Positions 17,715 through 27,434 of a stretch of 64,000 bases of DNA are shown here, one piece after another. Positions within the stretch are counted from its first letter, which is position 1; each line of letters starts with the position of its first letter. A model generated the notes under the pieces. That model was not told the DNA's origin, ran no database searches, and saw only the letters and a list, made by a program, of their open reading frames with translations. The position numbers and the translations under genes were made by a program. The stretch is from Methanocella arvoryzae MRE50. Its GTDB lineage: Archaea > Halobacteriota > Methanocellia > Methanocellales > Methanocellaceae. The stretch is taken from positions 1,054,001 to 1,118,000 of the forward strand of contig NC_009464.1 of NCBI RefSeq assembly GCF_000063445.1. Reading direction: 5' to 3'.

Positions 17715-18989
17715 ATGGAACTGAACGCATCCCGCATCGCCATCCTGGACGTGAACCACGGAGGGCTGGTCCTGGCCAGAGAGCTGCAAAGCCTGGGCTA
17801 CGACACTTTCGCGGTAGACGTTTATGGATCGGGTAAAGAAAGCGAAGATATCAGGATAGTGCAGGCTGACGAAGCCCCGGCTTTCGACATGCTCGTCGCG
17901 CCTGTGCACATGGCCCCCTATAAGCTGCTCTACGATGCGGTGCGGCGAGGCATGCCGGTCCTCACCCATCATCGCATGGCGGGCATGCTGATCGAAGCTA
18001 CCGGACGGCTGAAGGGCGTGAAAAGCGTGGAGGTCACGGGCACGTATGGCAAGACCACTGCCTGTGCGCTGCTGGGAAGAATGCTGCAGGCCAAAGGAGA
18101 GCATGTGCTGGTGCACGCCAGCATGGGGCTAACCTTTGATGGCATGCCAGTGGGCGAAAGGCTGAGCATTACGCCGGCGAACATGCTCCGGGCGCTTGAT
18201 TGCGCCAAAAAAGCGGGCCTGCACCCGACAGCCTGCGTGTTCGAGGTCTCTCTGGGCGGCTGCGGAACCGCAGACGTCGGAATCATCACCACGCTGGACA
18301 GGGACTACCCCGTCGCCGGAGGGACAAAACGATCATATATGGCTAAAATGCAGATGATAGAGCACGCCAAACCCCGTAGCACTATCGTCCACCAGGCAAC
18401 CTACAGGCTGACCGGCGGGCGTGATGAGATCACCTTCGGAGAAGGCGGAGATCTCTTCTACGGGAAAGCCGGGATGATCGAGGGCCCGCTGCTGGAAGGC
18501 GAGACCATATATCCAGCATTTGCGCCGGGGCTGGACCTTGAATCGTACGGAGACCCGGCCCTATGCGCTGCGGCTGCCGCCCTCAGTATGGGCACATCAC
18601 CGGAAGCAGTGTCCGACGCGCTGGCGGGCTTCGACGGCATCCCGGGCAGGATGAAGCGCGGCATCATCCAGGGCAGGGAACTGCTGGACAACTCCTGCTC
18701 GGGCCTCTCCATCGACGGAGTACTCAGGGCTCTGGAAAAGAGCGGCGGCCATCCGGGCAGAAAAGTGCTGGTGCTGGGCGAGGAGAAGTATAACGTCTGC
18801 GAAGGCCTGGACCCTGCGGAGGCTGCCCGAATTGCCGAAGCCTGGGCCGGAGAAGTCGTGCTGGTGGGCGATCGACTGCTATCGGTCAGCGGAGTGCACG
18901 CAGCCAGCCTGAAAGAGGGACTTCGGGAAGCGCTGAGCAGGACTGCGCCCGGAGACATGATCATATCCTGCGTGAAGACATGGAGGTAG
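17715..18989 (+). CDS. cfbE: Coenzyme F430 synthetase CfbE
   Basis: Mur-ligase-like ATP-dependent enzyme (424 aa) that closes the last ring, turning 15,17(3)-seco-F430-17(3)-acid into F430. The ATP motif VTGTYGKTTACALLGRM lies near residue 115, and the Mur ligase central and C-terminal domains follow (GIPGRMKRG; LDNSCSGLSIDGVLRAL; KVLVLGEEKYNVCEG). The N-terminal Rossmann-like segment is AILDVNHGGLVLARELQSLG. It lies 19 bases after cfbA. The pathway acts in reverse order to some of the genes: CfbE is last but its gene is second. Confidence 0.93.
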   Translation: MELNASRIAILDVNHGGLVLARELQSLGYDTFAVDVYGSGKESEDIRIVQADEAPAFDMLVAPVHMAPYKLLYDAVRRGMPVLTHHRMAGMLIEATGRLKGVKSVEVTGTYGKTTACALLGRMLQAKGEHVLVHASMGLTFDGMPVGERLSITPANMLRALDCAKKAGLHPTACVFEVSLGGCGTADVGIITTLDRDYPVAGGTKRSYMAKMQMIEHAKPRSTIVHQATYRLTGGRDEITFGEGGDLFYGKAGMIEGPLLEGETIYPAFAPGLDLESYGDPALCAAAAALSMGTSPEAVSDALAGFDGIPGRMKRGIIQGRELLDNSCSGLSIDGVLRALEKSGGHPGRKVLVLGEEKYNVCEGLDPAEAARIAEAWAGEVVLVGDRLLSVSGVHAASLKEGLREALSRTAPGDMIISCVKTWR

Positions 18990-18995
18990 ACTAAG

Positions 18996-20090
18996 TTGGA
19001 AGACAACCGGATCATTCAGCCGCGGCCCAGCGCCATCGTGGCGGCGCTCTATACTTTAAGGGACCTGGACGTGGACGTGGCAGTGCTGCACGGGCCACCG
19101 GGCTGCTGCTTCAAGCACTCGAGGCTGCTGGAAGAGGACGGCATGAGGGTGGTAACCACCGCCATGTGCGACTCGGACTACGTCTTCGGCGCCCACGACG
19201 TGCTGGTCAGCGTGCTAAAGAAAGTCTCCGACCGGTTCAGCCCGAAGACGATCGGCATAGTGGGCACCTGCGCCAGCATGATCATCGGGGAGAACTTCCA
19301 CCGGGCGGTAGAAGACGCGGAGCCGGGCGTACCAGTAGTAGAAGTAGAGATCCATGCCGGCCACGGGGACAACACCACCGGAGCGATAGCCACGCTGGAA
19401 GCTGCGCACGCCGCCGGAATCCTCGAAAAGGCGGAACTGGACCGCCAGAAGCAGATGCTGCTGCTGGCCACAGAGCTGGAGAAGAAGGCGGGAGCCGCGA
19501 GCAGCGACTACATTGAGCCCTCGAGAGGCGATCTCAAGTACAGGGCTGCAGCGCGCCTGCTGGAGCTGATGCGCGAGGACAAAAAGGGCATCTCCATCCT
19601 GAACGCCAAGAAGGAGACGGCATACATGTTCGCCGATGCCAACATGGCTGTAAACGAGGCTGCCCTGAGGCTGGGCGCTCCGGCTCCGGTTACGATCGCT
19701 AATCTGGATATGAGGATAGGCCTGCCGAGAATTCGCCGGTACGCCAGCACGATCACGAAGGCTTATGGCGAGAAGGGTTTCTCCATCGACCACATTACCG
19801 GCGGCCTGGACGAGTACCCCCTGGCTGGTGACAGGGCAGCGGAGATCATCAAAGAGAAGTACAGCGATTATGACTATGCAGTCATCACCGGCGTCCCCCA
19901 TGGCGTCCCGTTCGAGGCGCTTCAGGGCATGGAAATCTTCTCGATCACCAACGGCCCCCGCCAGGTGGAGCCGCTGCGGAAAGCCGGGCACCAGCACGTG
20001 ATGGTGGAGATCGACCTCCACCCGAAGACGCTGGGAGTAGATAATATAGTAGAGTCAGAGTTCGGGGCCACGCTCAGGAGCATGCTATGA
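18996..20090 (+). CDS. cfbD: Ni-sirohydrochlorin a,c-diamide reductive cyclase, catalytic subunit CfbD
   Basis: NifD-like catalytic subunit (364 aa). With the CfbC reductase it reduces Ni-sirohydrochlorin a,c-diamide by six electrons and forms the lactam ring. Cluster-binding cysteines are visible in [15 protein letters not shown] and [11 protein letters not shown]. It is shorter than nitrogenase NifD, as expected for this simpler homodimer. The start is TTG at 18996 with GGAGG upstream, six bases after the cfbE stop. The stop overlaps the cfbC start (ATGA). Confidence 0.93.
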   Translation: MEDNRIIQPRPSAIVAALYTLRDLDVDVAVLHGPPGCCFKHSRLLEEDGMRVVTTAMCDSDYVFGAHDVLVSVLKKVSDRFSPKTIGIVGTCASMIIGENFHRAVEDAEPGVPVVEVEIHAGHGDNTTGAIATLEAAHAAGILEKAELDRQKQMLLLATELEKKAGAASSDYIEPSRGDLKYRAAARLLELMREDKKGISILNAKKETAYMFADANMAVNEAALRLGAPAPVTIANLDMRIGLPRIRRYASTITKAYGEKGFSIDHITGGLDEYPLAGDRAAEIIKEKYSDYDYAVITGVPHGVPFEALQGMEIFSITNGPRQVEPLRKAGHQHVMVEIDLHPKTLGVDNIVESEFGATLRSML

Positions 20091-20911
20091 GCTTGAAACA
20101 GTCTACGAGCCAGAAGCAATTGGCAGTCTATGGCAAGGGCGGCATCGGCAAGTCTACTACGGCTTCGAACATGGCCGCAGCGCTGGGGGAGATGGGGAAG
20201 AAAGTCATGCTCATCGGGTGCGATCCCAAGAGTGACTCTTCTATTACTCTGCTCGGCGGCCGCCGCATCCCCACTATTATGGACACGGTCAGGGAGCGGA
20301 AGAATAAGATCGATGGTATTAAAGAAGAAGACGTGGTCTTCGAAGGCTTCGGCGGCGTCAGGTGTACCGAAGTGGGCGGCCCCGAGCCCGGCATCGGCTG
20401 TGCCGGCAGGGGCATCATTGTTGCTGTCGATGTGCTCATGAAGAATTCGACTTTCATGAAAGAGGCGGATGTCCTGATCTTCGACGTGCCGGGCGACATC
20501 GTATGCGGAGGCTTCGCCGTCCCCATCACCAAAAAGATGGTCAGCGAAGCATATATTATTACTTCCGGGGAGTACATGCCCCTGTATGCGGCGAACAACA
20601 TATGCCGGGGCCTCAACACCCTCAGGACTCCGCTCGGCGGCATCATCTGCAACGAGCGGGAGGCGGCGGACGAAAAAGAGATCGTCGGACGGTTTGCGGA
20701 CGCGCTGGGCGTGCCGCTGCTGTCATACATTCCCCGCAGCCGGATCGTCCAGCAGTGCGAGCGGGAGGGGAAGACCGTCATAGAGGCAAGCCCTGACTCA
20801 GGGACCGCTTCAATTTACAGAGGTCTCGCAGCGAAAGTTTTAATGGAAAAGGATAATAAGGTTCCAGAAGCATTAGAAGACGCATACCTGAGGGAACTGA
20901 CACTATTATGA
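20087..20911 (+). CDS. cfbC: Ni-sirohydrochlorin a,c-diamide reductive cyclase, reductase subunit CfbC
   Basis: NifH-like ATPase (274 aa) delivering electrons to CfbD. The P-loop is [14 protein letters not shown], and the two cysteines for the inter-subunit [4Fe-4S] cluster are in [10 protein letters not shown] and [14 protein letters not shown], as in nitrogenase iron protein. The switch regions (GCDPKSDSS) are intact. No nifD/nifK/nifE genes occur here, and the cfb neighbours assign it to F430 rather than nitrogen fixation. It is coupled by 4-base overlaps to cfbD and cfbB. Confidence 0.94.
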   Translation: MSLKQSTSQKQLAVYGKGGIGKSTTASNMAAALGEMGKKVMLIGCDPKSDSSITLLGGRRIPTIMDTVRERKNKIDGIKEEDVVFEGFGGVRCTEVGGPEPGIGCAGRGIIVAVDVLMKNSTFMKEADVLIFDVPGDIVCGGFAVPITKKMVSEAYIITSGEYMPLYAANNICRGLNTLRTPLGGIICNEREAADEKEIVGRFADALGVPLLSYIPRSRIVQQCEREGKTVIEASPDSGTASIYRGLAAKVLMEKDNKVPEALEDAYLRELTLL

Positions 20912-22302
20912 TAAAAATACCGAGGGTCATCCTGGCCGGCGACAGGAGCAGCGCGGGAAAAACGACCATTTCCGTAGGCATTATGGCGCTGCTCAAAGAG
21001 CAGGGGAAGACAGTCCAGCCCTTCAAAGTGGGACTGGACTACATCGATCCCAGCTACCACTCCATGATCACCGGCAAGCAAGGCGGCAACCTTGATGGCT
21101 ACCTGATGTCGGACAAAGCTATAGCCGAGGCGTTCGTGCACTCCTCGGAAGGGTCTGACATCTCTATAATAGAGGGCGTCAGAGGCCTGTACGAAGGCCT
21201 GGAAAGCCTGTCCGACGTGGGCTCTACTGCGCAGATCGCCAAGGTCCTCAAGACACCGGTCATCCTCATCGTCGACGCCCAGAGCATCACCCGGAGCACC
21301 GCAGCCATCGTCAAAGGCTACCGGGACTTCGACAGGGGCGTCAACATCAGAGGCGTCATCCTCAACAAGATCGGCAGCGAGCGCCATGCTGAAAAAGCAA
21401 GAATGGCCATCGAAAAGTACACCGGCGTAGAAGTGCTGGGCGCCATCCCCCGAAGCAACTCGATGAAGCTGACCATGCGCCACTTAGGCCTGATCCCTGC
21501 GCGGGAGGGCGCGTCCAGAGTCGAGGGCTTCGACTCCAAGCTGGAAAAGATCAAGGAGACCATCAGGGATAACCTGAACCTGAAGCGCATCGTCGAAATC
21601 GCCGCCGGGGCACCCCCCCTGAGGGAGCCAAAACCGGACATATTTGTCAGGAAAAATCCCGGAGGAGTCCGCATCGGCCTTGCCCTCGACGAGGCATTCA
21701 ACTTCTACTACAAAGATAATATAGACCTGCTCCAGTGCCGCGGCGCCGAGATTGTCCACTTCAGCCCGGTGAACGACGCCGGGATACCGGAAGTCGACGG
21801 ACTGATCATCGGGGGAGGCTACCCCGAGGTTTTCGCCGCAGAGCTGGCCCAGAATGAAGCTATGCGGAAGTCTATTTTCGAAGCGTCCAGGCGGGGCATG
21901 CCCATCTACGCGGAGTGCGGAGGGCTCATGTACCTTATGAAGAGCCTGGAGACCGAGGACGGTTCCCGCCATGACATGGCAGGCGTGTTCGAAGGCGTCG
22001 CCTCGATGAAGCACGTCCGCACCATAGGCTACGTATCGGGCCGCTTCGCGATGGATACGCCCATCGGCCAGGAAGGGGCACTGTTCAAAGGCCACGAGTT
22101 CCACCACTCGGTCATCACCGACCTGGCCTCGAACGCGAGGTTCGCATGCAGGCTGGACAGGGGCACGGGAATCCACAACGGCCTCGACGGCATCATGTCA
22201 GACAACACCCTCGCCACCTACACCCACTTACACGCAGCATCGTACGTGCCATTCTCGGGCAAGTTCGTAGAATCGTGCGCTGTCTACCATGAAAAGGGAT
22301 AA
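20908..22302 (+). CDS. cfbB: Ni-sirohydrochlorin a,c-diamide synthase CfbB
   Basis: Amidates the a and c acetate side chains of Ni-sirohydrochlorin with glutamine and ATP (464 aa). The N-terminal CobB/CbiA domain has the nucleotide motif [14 protein letters not shown]. The C-terminal class I-like glutaminase domain has [12 protein letters not shown] and the nucleophile cysteine in [11 protein letters not shown], with a late histidine in TYTHLHAA. Homologues also make cobyrinate diamide; the operon context favours the nickel substrate. The ATG overlaps the cfbC stop (ATGA), completing cfbA-E-D-C-B. Confidence 0.92.
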   Translation: MIKIPRVILAGDRSSAGKTTISVGIMALLKEQGKTVQPFKVGLDYIDPSYHSMITGKQGGNLDGYLMSDKAIAEAFVHSSEGSDISIIEGVRGLYEGLESLSDVGSTAQIAKVLKTPVILIVDAQSITRSTAAIVKGYRDFDRGVNIRGVILNKIGSERHAEKARMAIEKYTGVEVLGAIPRSNSMKLTMRHLGLIPAREGASRVEGFDSKLEKIKETIRDNLNLKRIVEIAAGAPPLREPKPDIFVRKNPGGVRIGLALDEAFNFYYKDNIDLLQCRGAEIVHFSPVNDAGIPEVDGLIIGGGYPEVFAAELAQNEAMRKSIFEASRRGMPIYAECGGLMYLMKSLETEDGSRHDMAGVFEGVASMKHVRTIGYVSGRFAMDTPIGQEGALFKGHEFHHSVITDLASNARFACRLDRGTGIHNGLDGIMSDNTLATYTHLHAASYVPFSGKFVESCAVYHEKG

Positions 22303-22309
22303 CGAAGAC

Positions 22310-22316
22310 TTTTTTC
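22310..22316 (+). terminator. T-run after the cfb operon
   Basis: Six consecutive T (22310-22315) lie eight bases after the cfbB stop codon. Confidence 0.45.
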
Positions 22317-22465
22317 GCGGGGGCCAGAAGTAGCGCTCGTACCGTAATAAGCTCTTTTACCCCCGCTGGTCATGCGTTTTTACCATTAACGCCAGTACAG
22401 GGACACAAAAAGTTATAATGTATAATAACTAAGGTAATGCAAGTATAGCTACAGGAAATATAACA

Positions 22466-22477
22466 AAGTATATATCA
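22466..22477 (+). promoter_or_regulatory. TATA box for coiled-coil operon
   Basis: AAAGTATATATC, preceded by AACA, predicts a start near 22498, 40 bases before the ATG at 22538. A second TATA-like sequence (AGTTATAATGTATAAT) lies at 22411-22426, so two promoters are possible. Confidence 0.55.
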
Positions 22478-22537
22478 AAGAATTTTTGAATATTAACGGT
22501 AGCTTTAAAAGCGAAATAACCAAGGTTGGGATTCATA

Positions 22538-25500
22538 ATGGGTTTATTCGACAGAAAACCGAAGAAAGACGAGTCAAAACCGGCAAAAACGAAAGAAGAC
22601 GACGAACGGCTGAAGAAAGAACTCGAAACACTCCAGTCTATACTTTCGAAGAGCGAACCTCCCAGGCCGGAGGCTTCGACGAAAGCTGAGCCTGCAAAGG
22701 CAGAGGCTAAGCCCGGAAAGGCACCTGAGAAGCCGGCTGAAAGGATGCCTGCACCCGCTGGCAAGACCCAGATCCCAAAGCCGCAGGCTGCTCCGCAGAA
22801 AATGCCGGAGAAAGTAGAGAAGATCGAAAAAGCACCTGCACAGAAGCCGCCGGTCAGGCCGTCGGTGCCGCCACTGCAGAAGCCTATTTTGAAGCCTAAC
22901 ATATTACATTCATCCCAACCCACACAGCCCCCAGCCCCAACCTCAGCCCCGGCCAAAGCGCCAGAAAAGATAGAGATCAGGGAAGCGCCGGTCAAGCCGG
23001 CAGCCGCCCAGGCCGAGCAGGCCATCGGGGAAGCCAGGCCTGCCCTGCAGCCGGACCCCGCTTTAGTGGAAGAGCTGAAAGCGCTGATCGAAAAGCAGAG
23101 CGCAGACTTCGAGAAGCAGCGCAGTGAAATCGAAGCTCTCAGGAGCGAGCTTAAGCAGCAGAACGAGAACCTCGCAAAACAGAACGAGGAGCTGATCCTG
23201 AAAGTCGCCAGCATGCAAGCCCTGATAGAGAAACATGGGACAGAGATCGAGAAGCTCGAGGCCGAAAAGCCGGACCTCGAGAAGATCAAGGCGACAGCGG
23301 CGGCGGCAGCCGCCGAAGCCGTGGCAGCCATGCCGAAGGAAGAGGTAAAGCTCCCGGAGCTGCCGAACTTCAGCAAATACGAGGCCGATATCAGCGAGAA
23401 CCGGGCCATGATCGACACCCAGCGCCAGACAATCATCGCGCTGCAGGACGAGATCAGCAAACTCAAGGACATCAGCTTCGAGGACTACATCGAACAGGAA
23501 AGGGAAGTCCTCGAGACGCTCGCAGTAGAGATCAAAGACCTGAAAGACACTGTATCCGGCTATGACGAGAAGATTGCTGCAGTAAGTAACACTGTAGCCA
23601 GCGTCTCCGAGAGTCTGAGCACCTCGAAGGCAAAGTCCGAAGGCATCGAGCACGAAACCTCGGCGATCACCGCCAGGCTCAACGAGTTCGGACAGGCGAT
23701 CGAAGCGCTCAAGAGCGCCGGGACGGAGCAGTCCGGAAGCGTCGAGCAGATCAAGACCTCCATTACTATCCTCGACAGCAAGATCAACTCGCTGCGGGAC
23801 AACATCATAGAGATCGGCGAGTCGAAGAACAACGCAGAGATCGAGTCAATCACCGCAGCCATAGCAGGCTACGAAGAAGAGATCAGGTCGCTTAAGGCGA
23901 CTGTAGATGCGATCACCGGCAGGGTAGACAGCAACGCCGAGGAACTCGCATCTGTAAAAGCAGCCATATCATCCGACATAGCCAGCGTCAGGGAAGCACT
24001 GGATGCCTCGAAGGATGCCCTGAATACCGGCATGTCTTCGGTCATGGCAGAGATCGCCACAGTCAAGGCGACCATCCCCGACATGGCCCACATCAAGGAA
24101 TCGATCGCATCCGACCTGTCATCGATCAAGGAATATGCCAGAGAATCCGTTGCCGCGGACATCACCAAGGTCAGGGAGTCCATGGCGTCCGACATTATGA
24201 GGATGTCAGACGACATCACACAGATGTCGTCCGACATCACCAGGATGTCGTCCGACATCACAAGGGTGTCGTCTGACATAGAAGCCGTGAAGTCGGATAT
24301 CGGAACGATGAATGACAGTATAGAGATCGTCAAGTCCAGCGTGGACTCGGTCAGGGCTTCGACGGCAGCCGACATCGAGAGAGTGTCGGCGAATGTCACC
24401 AGAGCCAGCGAGTCGCTGACCACAGATCTCGAGACGGTGAAAGCCAGCGTAGAATCCGTTAAGGCCGACGTTGAGCGCATGACAGACGACATATCAAGGA
24501 TGTCGTCCGAAATCGGATCTACGAGGGATAGCATAGAGATTGTAAAGTCCAGCGTGGACTCAGTCAGAGACACCATGGCAGCGGACATCCAGAGAATGTC
24601 CGACAGCATAGAAATCGTCAAGTCCAGCGTGGACTCAGTCAGAGACACCACTTATGCGGAGATCGAAGGCCTCAAGGGAGCCTCGCTCAACGATGTTGAC
24701 CGGGCCAGAATGACCACCGAGATCAGCCAGGTGAAAGAAGCCCTGACAGCCGAGGTCGCTGACGCAAAGAGCGAACTCATGGCGGAGATCAACCAGATCA
24801 AAGCTTCGACATCCGCAGACATCAGCCAGGTGAAAGAGTCGCTGTCGGCAGACATCGGCAGGGTGAAGGACACTCTTACAACCGACGTCGACACGCTAAG
24901 GGACTCGGTCAGGGCAGACGTATCCTCGATCAGAGAGATGACGAGGACCGAGATGGCCGACTTCAAGGAAGCCTTCGGGTCTGACATCAGGGCCTTCGAC
25001 GGCTACCGTGACGACCTGAACAAGCTCAGGGACAGCATGGAGCAGGTGAACTCGCTTAGCAAGGCAGTCATGGACTACCGGAGTGAGCTGAAGTCGATCA
25101 AGGGCATGGTGGAAAAGTTCGCCGAAGATGTAAAGCAGGCAAGGGAATTCGCCAAGGGCAGGGAGGAGATCCTCCGCCTCAAGGACGAATTCAGGCTGTA
25201 CACTAACGATATCAAGACTATCCGCGAGATCATCGGGGATCAGAAGGACGAGCTGAACGCCGTCAAGAAGACTCTCGACAGCTTCAGCGAGGAGTCCGAG
25301 AGGGTCACCCCGCAGGAAGCCAAGCTCATCAAGTCGGGCCAGTACCTGAAAGCCCAGATCGACCAGGTCAACAAGACCTTCTCCGACCTGGACGAGAGAC
25401 TCGCGGCCATCCGCAAGGAGTTCATCAACCTCAACAACATCGAGTACCGCTACCGGGCGCTTGAGGACAACCTGAACGCAATGGAGCGCAACCTCGAGAA

Positions 25501-27424
25501 CAAGATCGAGGTGGAGATGATCACCCGGGTCCGGGAGGCCGAGAGCGAACTGATCACCAAGGTCAGCGAGGTAGAGGCCAGCATCGCCCAGCAGAGCCGC
25601 GAGGCCAAGGATCTCCTGAAGGAGCTGGAGGATACCAAGGAAACCCTCACCAGCGAGCTGGAGAACACCCGCACCAGCCTGATGCAGGAACTCGAGGAAA
25701 CCCGTTCCACGGTCACCAGGGAAATCCAGGGCACCAGGACGGAGGTCAAGCACGACATCGAGGAGACCAGGTCGGAGGTCACCAGGGAAATGGAAGAGGT
25801 CCGGACCCAGGTATCCGCCGAAGTCGAGGATATCCGCACTACGGTCAAGAGAGAGCTGGACGATGCCCGCTCCAGGACTATCAGCGACCTGGACGACATC
25901 CGCAACAAGACGATCACCGAGATCAAAGACGTGAGCTCATCTGCAGTAGAGCGGGTGGAGAGCGTCAGCGCCATGACGATCGAGAGGATCGAGGATGTCA
26001 GCGTCAAGACGACCACCCAGATCGAGAATGGCAGAGTGGAAGCGGTCAGAGAGATCAGCGCAGTGAGCTCGGCAGCTACCAGGCAGGTAGAAGATGCCCG
26101 GGCATCCCTGCTCCGCCAGCTGGACGAAACCCGTGCCTCGGTTACCAGCCAGCTGGAAGAGACCAGCAGCACGGCAATCAGACAGCTCGAAGAGACGAAG
26201 GATATCACCCTGAAGCAGCTCGAAGAGACGAAGGATATCACCCTGAAGCAGCTCGAAGAGACCAGCCGTGCCACTATAAGGGACATGGAAACGACCAGAG
26301 ACTCTACCCTGAAACAGATAGAGGATAACAGCACTGCAGCCCTGAGAGAACTCGAAGAGACCAGAGACTCTACCCTGAAACAGATAGAGGATAACAGCAC
26401 TGCAGCCCTGAGAGAACTCGAAGAGACCAGAGACTCTACCCTGAAACAGATAGAGGATAACAGCACTACGGCCTTGAGAGAACTCGAAGAGACCGGCGCC
26501 GCATCTGCGAGAAGGATCGAGGAGACCAGCAGCACGGCCCTGAAGGAGCTGGAAACTGCACGGTCGGACCTCACCGAGCACGTCGTGAGCCTCAGGGAGA
26601 ATGCGATAAGGCAGATGGAGGAGACCAGAGGCGACGTCCTGAAATCCACGGCCAGCCTGAAGGCAGAGACGGTCAAGTCGATCAAGGACTCGACGGCCGA
26701 ATCGATCAAGGCAGCGGACGTTGCCAGGGAATCGCTCTATAACGCCAGAAACGAGGTGCTCACCGACGTCAGCGCTACCAGAGACGAGATCCTGAAGACT
26801 ACGGCGGAGCTCAACTCCGCATCCCGCAAGTCCCGGGAGGAAGTCGCCAGGATCGTCGGCAGCGTAAGCGAGGAGACCGGGGCCGCGGTCAACAAGGCCA
26901 AGACCGAGATATCGGCGATGATCAAGCAGGAGAGAGACAGCCTCCACGGCATCGTCGATACCCAGAAGAAGGAAGCCATCGAAGGCATGTACAAGGTCAA
27001 GGACGAACTCATCGTCTCCCTGCGGCAGACCGAGTCCATCGTGCTGTCGTCGACGGAGAACGCCCGGATCGTGGCAGAAAAGTCGATGGCCAAGACGAGG
27101 GACGAAATCCTGGACAGCATCAGGAGCACCAGAGAAGAGACCATCAAGAAGCTCCTGGATACCAGAGATGTAGTGATCTCCGCGGCTAACAACACCAAGG
27201 ACACCACGCTGGAATCGATGTTCAAGTCCAGGGACGAGGTCATCAACACAGTTAACACTGGCAAGGCTTCCCTGATCTCGGTCAGAGACGAAGCGCTGGC
27301 CCAGCTGAAGAGCACTCAGAAGGAAGTCGAGGAATCCATCAACAAGAAGCTTGAGTCCGACAGGGAGAACACCGAGAAGATCAAGCAGATCATGAAGACG
27401 ATGAACGAGCTGATCAGGGCATAG
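22538..27424 (+). CDS. Giant hendecad/heptad coiled-coil protein
   Basis: A 1628-aa protein of unrecognised family. Residues 1-35 are basic (MGLFDRKPKKDE); 36-175 are rich in Pro, Ala and Lys and look disordered; from about 180 to the end it is nearly all predicted coiled coil. Repeats change along the chain: 7-residue units (MSSDITR type) around 24230-24290, and 11-residue units (QLEETKDITLK and IEDNSTAALRE types) around 26100-26520. At residue 928 a segment AKLIKSGQYL followed by LDERLAAIRKEF matches the N-terminal part of the next gene's product, and both end in a related motif (KIKQIMKTMNELI). There is no signal peptide, membrane helix or enzyme motif. A scaffold, cytoskeletal or desiccation-protection (LEA-like 11-mer) role is possible, all inference. 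A TTG four codons upstream is an alternative start. Confidence 0.8.
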   Translation: MGLFDRKPKKDESKPAKTKEDDERLKKELETLQSILSKSEPPRPEASTKAEPAKAEAKPGKAPEKPAERMPAPAGKTQIPKPQAAPQKMPEKVEKIEKAPAQKPPVRPSVPPLQKPILKPNILHSSQPTQPPAPTSAPAKAPEKIEIREAPVKPAAAQAEQAIGEARPALQPDPALVEELKALIEKQSADFEKQRSEIEALRSELKQQNENLAKQNEELILKVASMQALIEKHGTEIEKLEAEKPDLEKIKATAAAAAAEAVAAMPKEEVKLPELPNFSKYEADISENRAMIDTQRQTIIALQDEISKLKDISFEDYIEQEREVLETLAVEIKDLKDTVSGYDEKIAAVSNTVASVSESLSTSKAKSEGIEHETSAITARLNEFGQAIEALKSAGTEQSGSVEQIKTSITILDSKINSLRDNIIEIGESKNNAEIESITAAIAGYEEEIRSLKATVDAITGRVDSNAEELASVKAAISSDIASVREALDASKDALNTGMSSVMAEIATVKATIPDMAHIKESIASDLSSIKEYARESVAADITKVRESMASDIMRMSDDITQMSSDITRMSSDITRVSSDIEAVKSDIGTMNDSIEIVKSSVDSVRASTAADIERVSANVTRASESLTTDLETVKASVESVKADVERMTDDISRMSSEIGSTRDSIEIVKSSVDSVRDTMAADIQRMSDSIEIVKSSVDSVRDTTYAEIEGLKGASLNDVDRARMTTEISQVKEALTAEVADAKSELMAEINQIKASTSADISQVKESLSADIGRVKDTLTTDVDTLRDSVRADVSSIREMTRTEMADFKEAFGSDIRAFDGYRDDLNKLRDSMEQVNSLSKAVMDYRSELKSIKGMVEKFAEDVKQAREFAKGREEILRLKDEFRLYTNDIKTIREIIGDQKDELNAVKKTLDSFSEESERVTPQEAKLIKSGQYLKAQIDQVNKTFSDLDERLAAIRKEFINLNNIEYRYRALEDNLNAMERNLENKIEVEMITRVREAESELITKVSEVEASIAQQSREAKDLLKELEDTKETLTSELENTRTSLMQELEETRSTVTREIQGTRTEVKHDIEETRSEVTREMEEVRTQVSAEVEDIRTTVKRELDDARSRTISDLDDIRNKTITEIKDVSSSAVERVESVSAMTIERIEDVSVKTTTQIENGRVEAVREISAVSSAATRQVEDARASLLRQLDETRASVTSQLEETSSTAIRQLEETKDITLKQLEETKDITLKQLEETSRATIRDMETTRDSTLKQIEDNSTAALRELEETRDSTLKQIEDNSTAALRELEETRDSTLKQIEDNSTTALRELEETGAASARRIEETSSTALKELETARSDLTEHVVSLRENAIRQMEETRGDVLKSTASLKAETVKSIKDSTAESIKAADVARESLYNARNEVLTDVSATRDEILKTTAELNSASRKSREEVARIVGSVSEETGAAVNKAKTEISAMIKQERDSLHGIVDTQKKEAIEGMYKVKDELIVSLRQTESIVLSSTENARIVAEKSMAKTRDEILDSIRSTREETIKKLLDTRDVVISAANNTKDTTLESMFKSRDEVINTVNTGKASLISVRDEALAQLKSTQKEVEESINKKLESDRENTEKIKQIMKTMNELIRA
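24230..24645 (+). repeat. Heptad-coding and 39-base repeats inside the giant gene
   Basis: Near-identical 21-base units (ATGTCGTCCGACATCACCAG type) run at 24230-24280. A longer block beginning ATAGAGATCGTCAAGTCCAG recurs at about 24319, 24534 and 24607, coding for the same SIEIVKSSVDSVR peptide three times. Confidence 0.75.
26183..26248 (+). repeat. Two 33-base direct repeats inside the giant gene
   Basis: Two identical 33-base units starting CAGCTCGAAGAGACGAAGG at 26183 and 26216 code for the 11-residue unit QLEETKDITLK twice. Confidence 0.85.
26300..26497 (+). repeat. Three 66-base direct repeats inside the giant gene
   Basis: Units starting GACTCTACCCTGAAACAG at 26300, 26366 and 26432 are almost identical and code for 22 residues each, i.e. 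two hendecads. Near identity at synonymous sites points to recent tandem duplication. Confidence 0.85.
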
Positions 27425-27434
27425 AGGTGTCGCC

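Noticed and set aside
20087-20911. Nitrogenase iron protein (nifH)
   Set aside because: The partner is a short CfbD-type protein and the neighbours are cfbA, cfbE and cfbB; no nifK/E/N is present, so F430 synthesis explains the gene.
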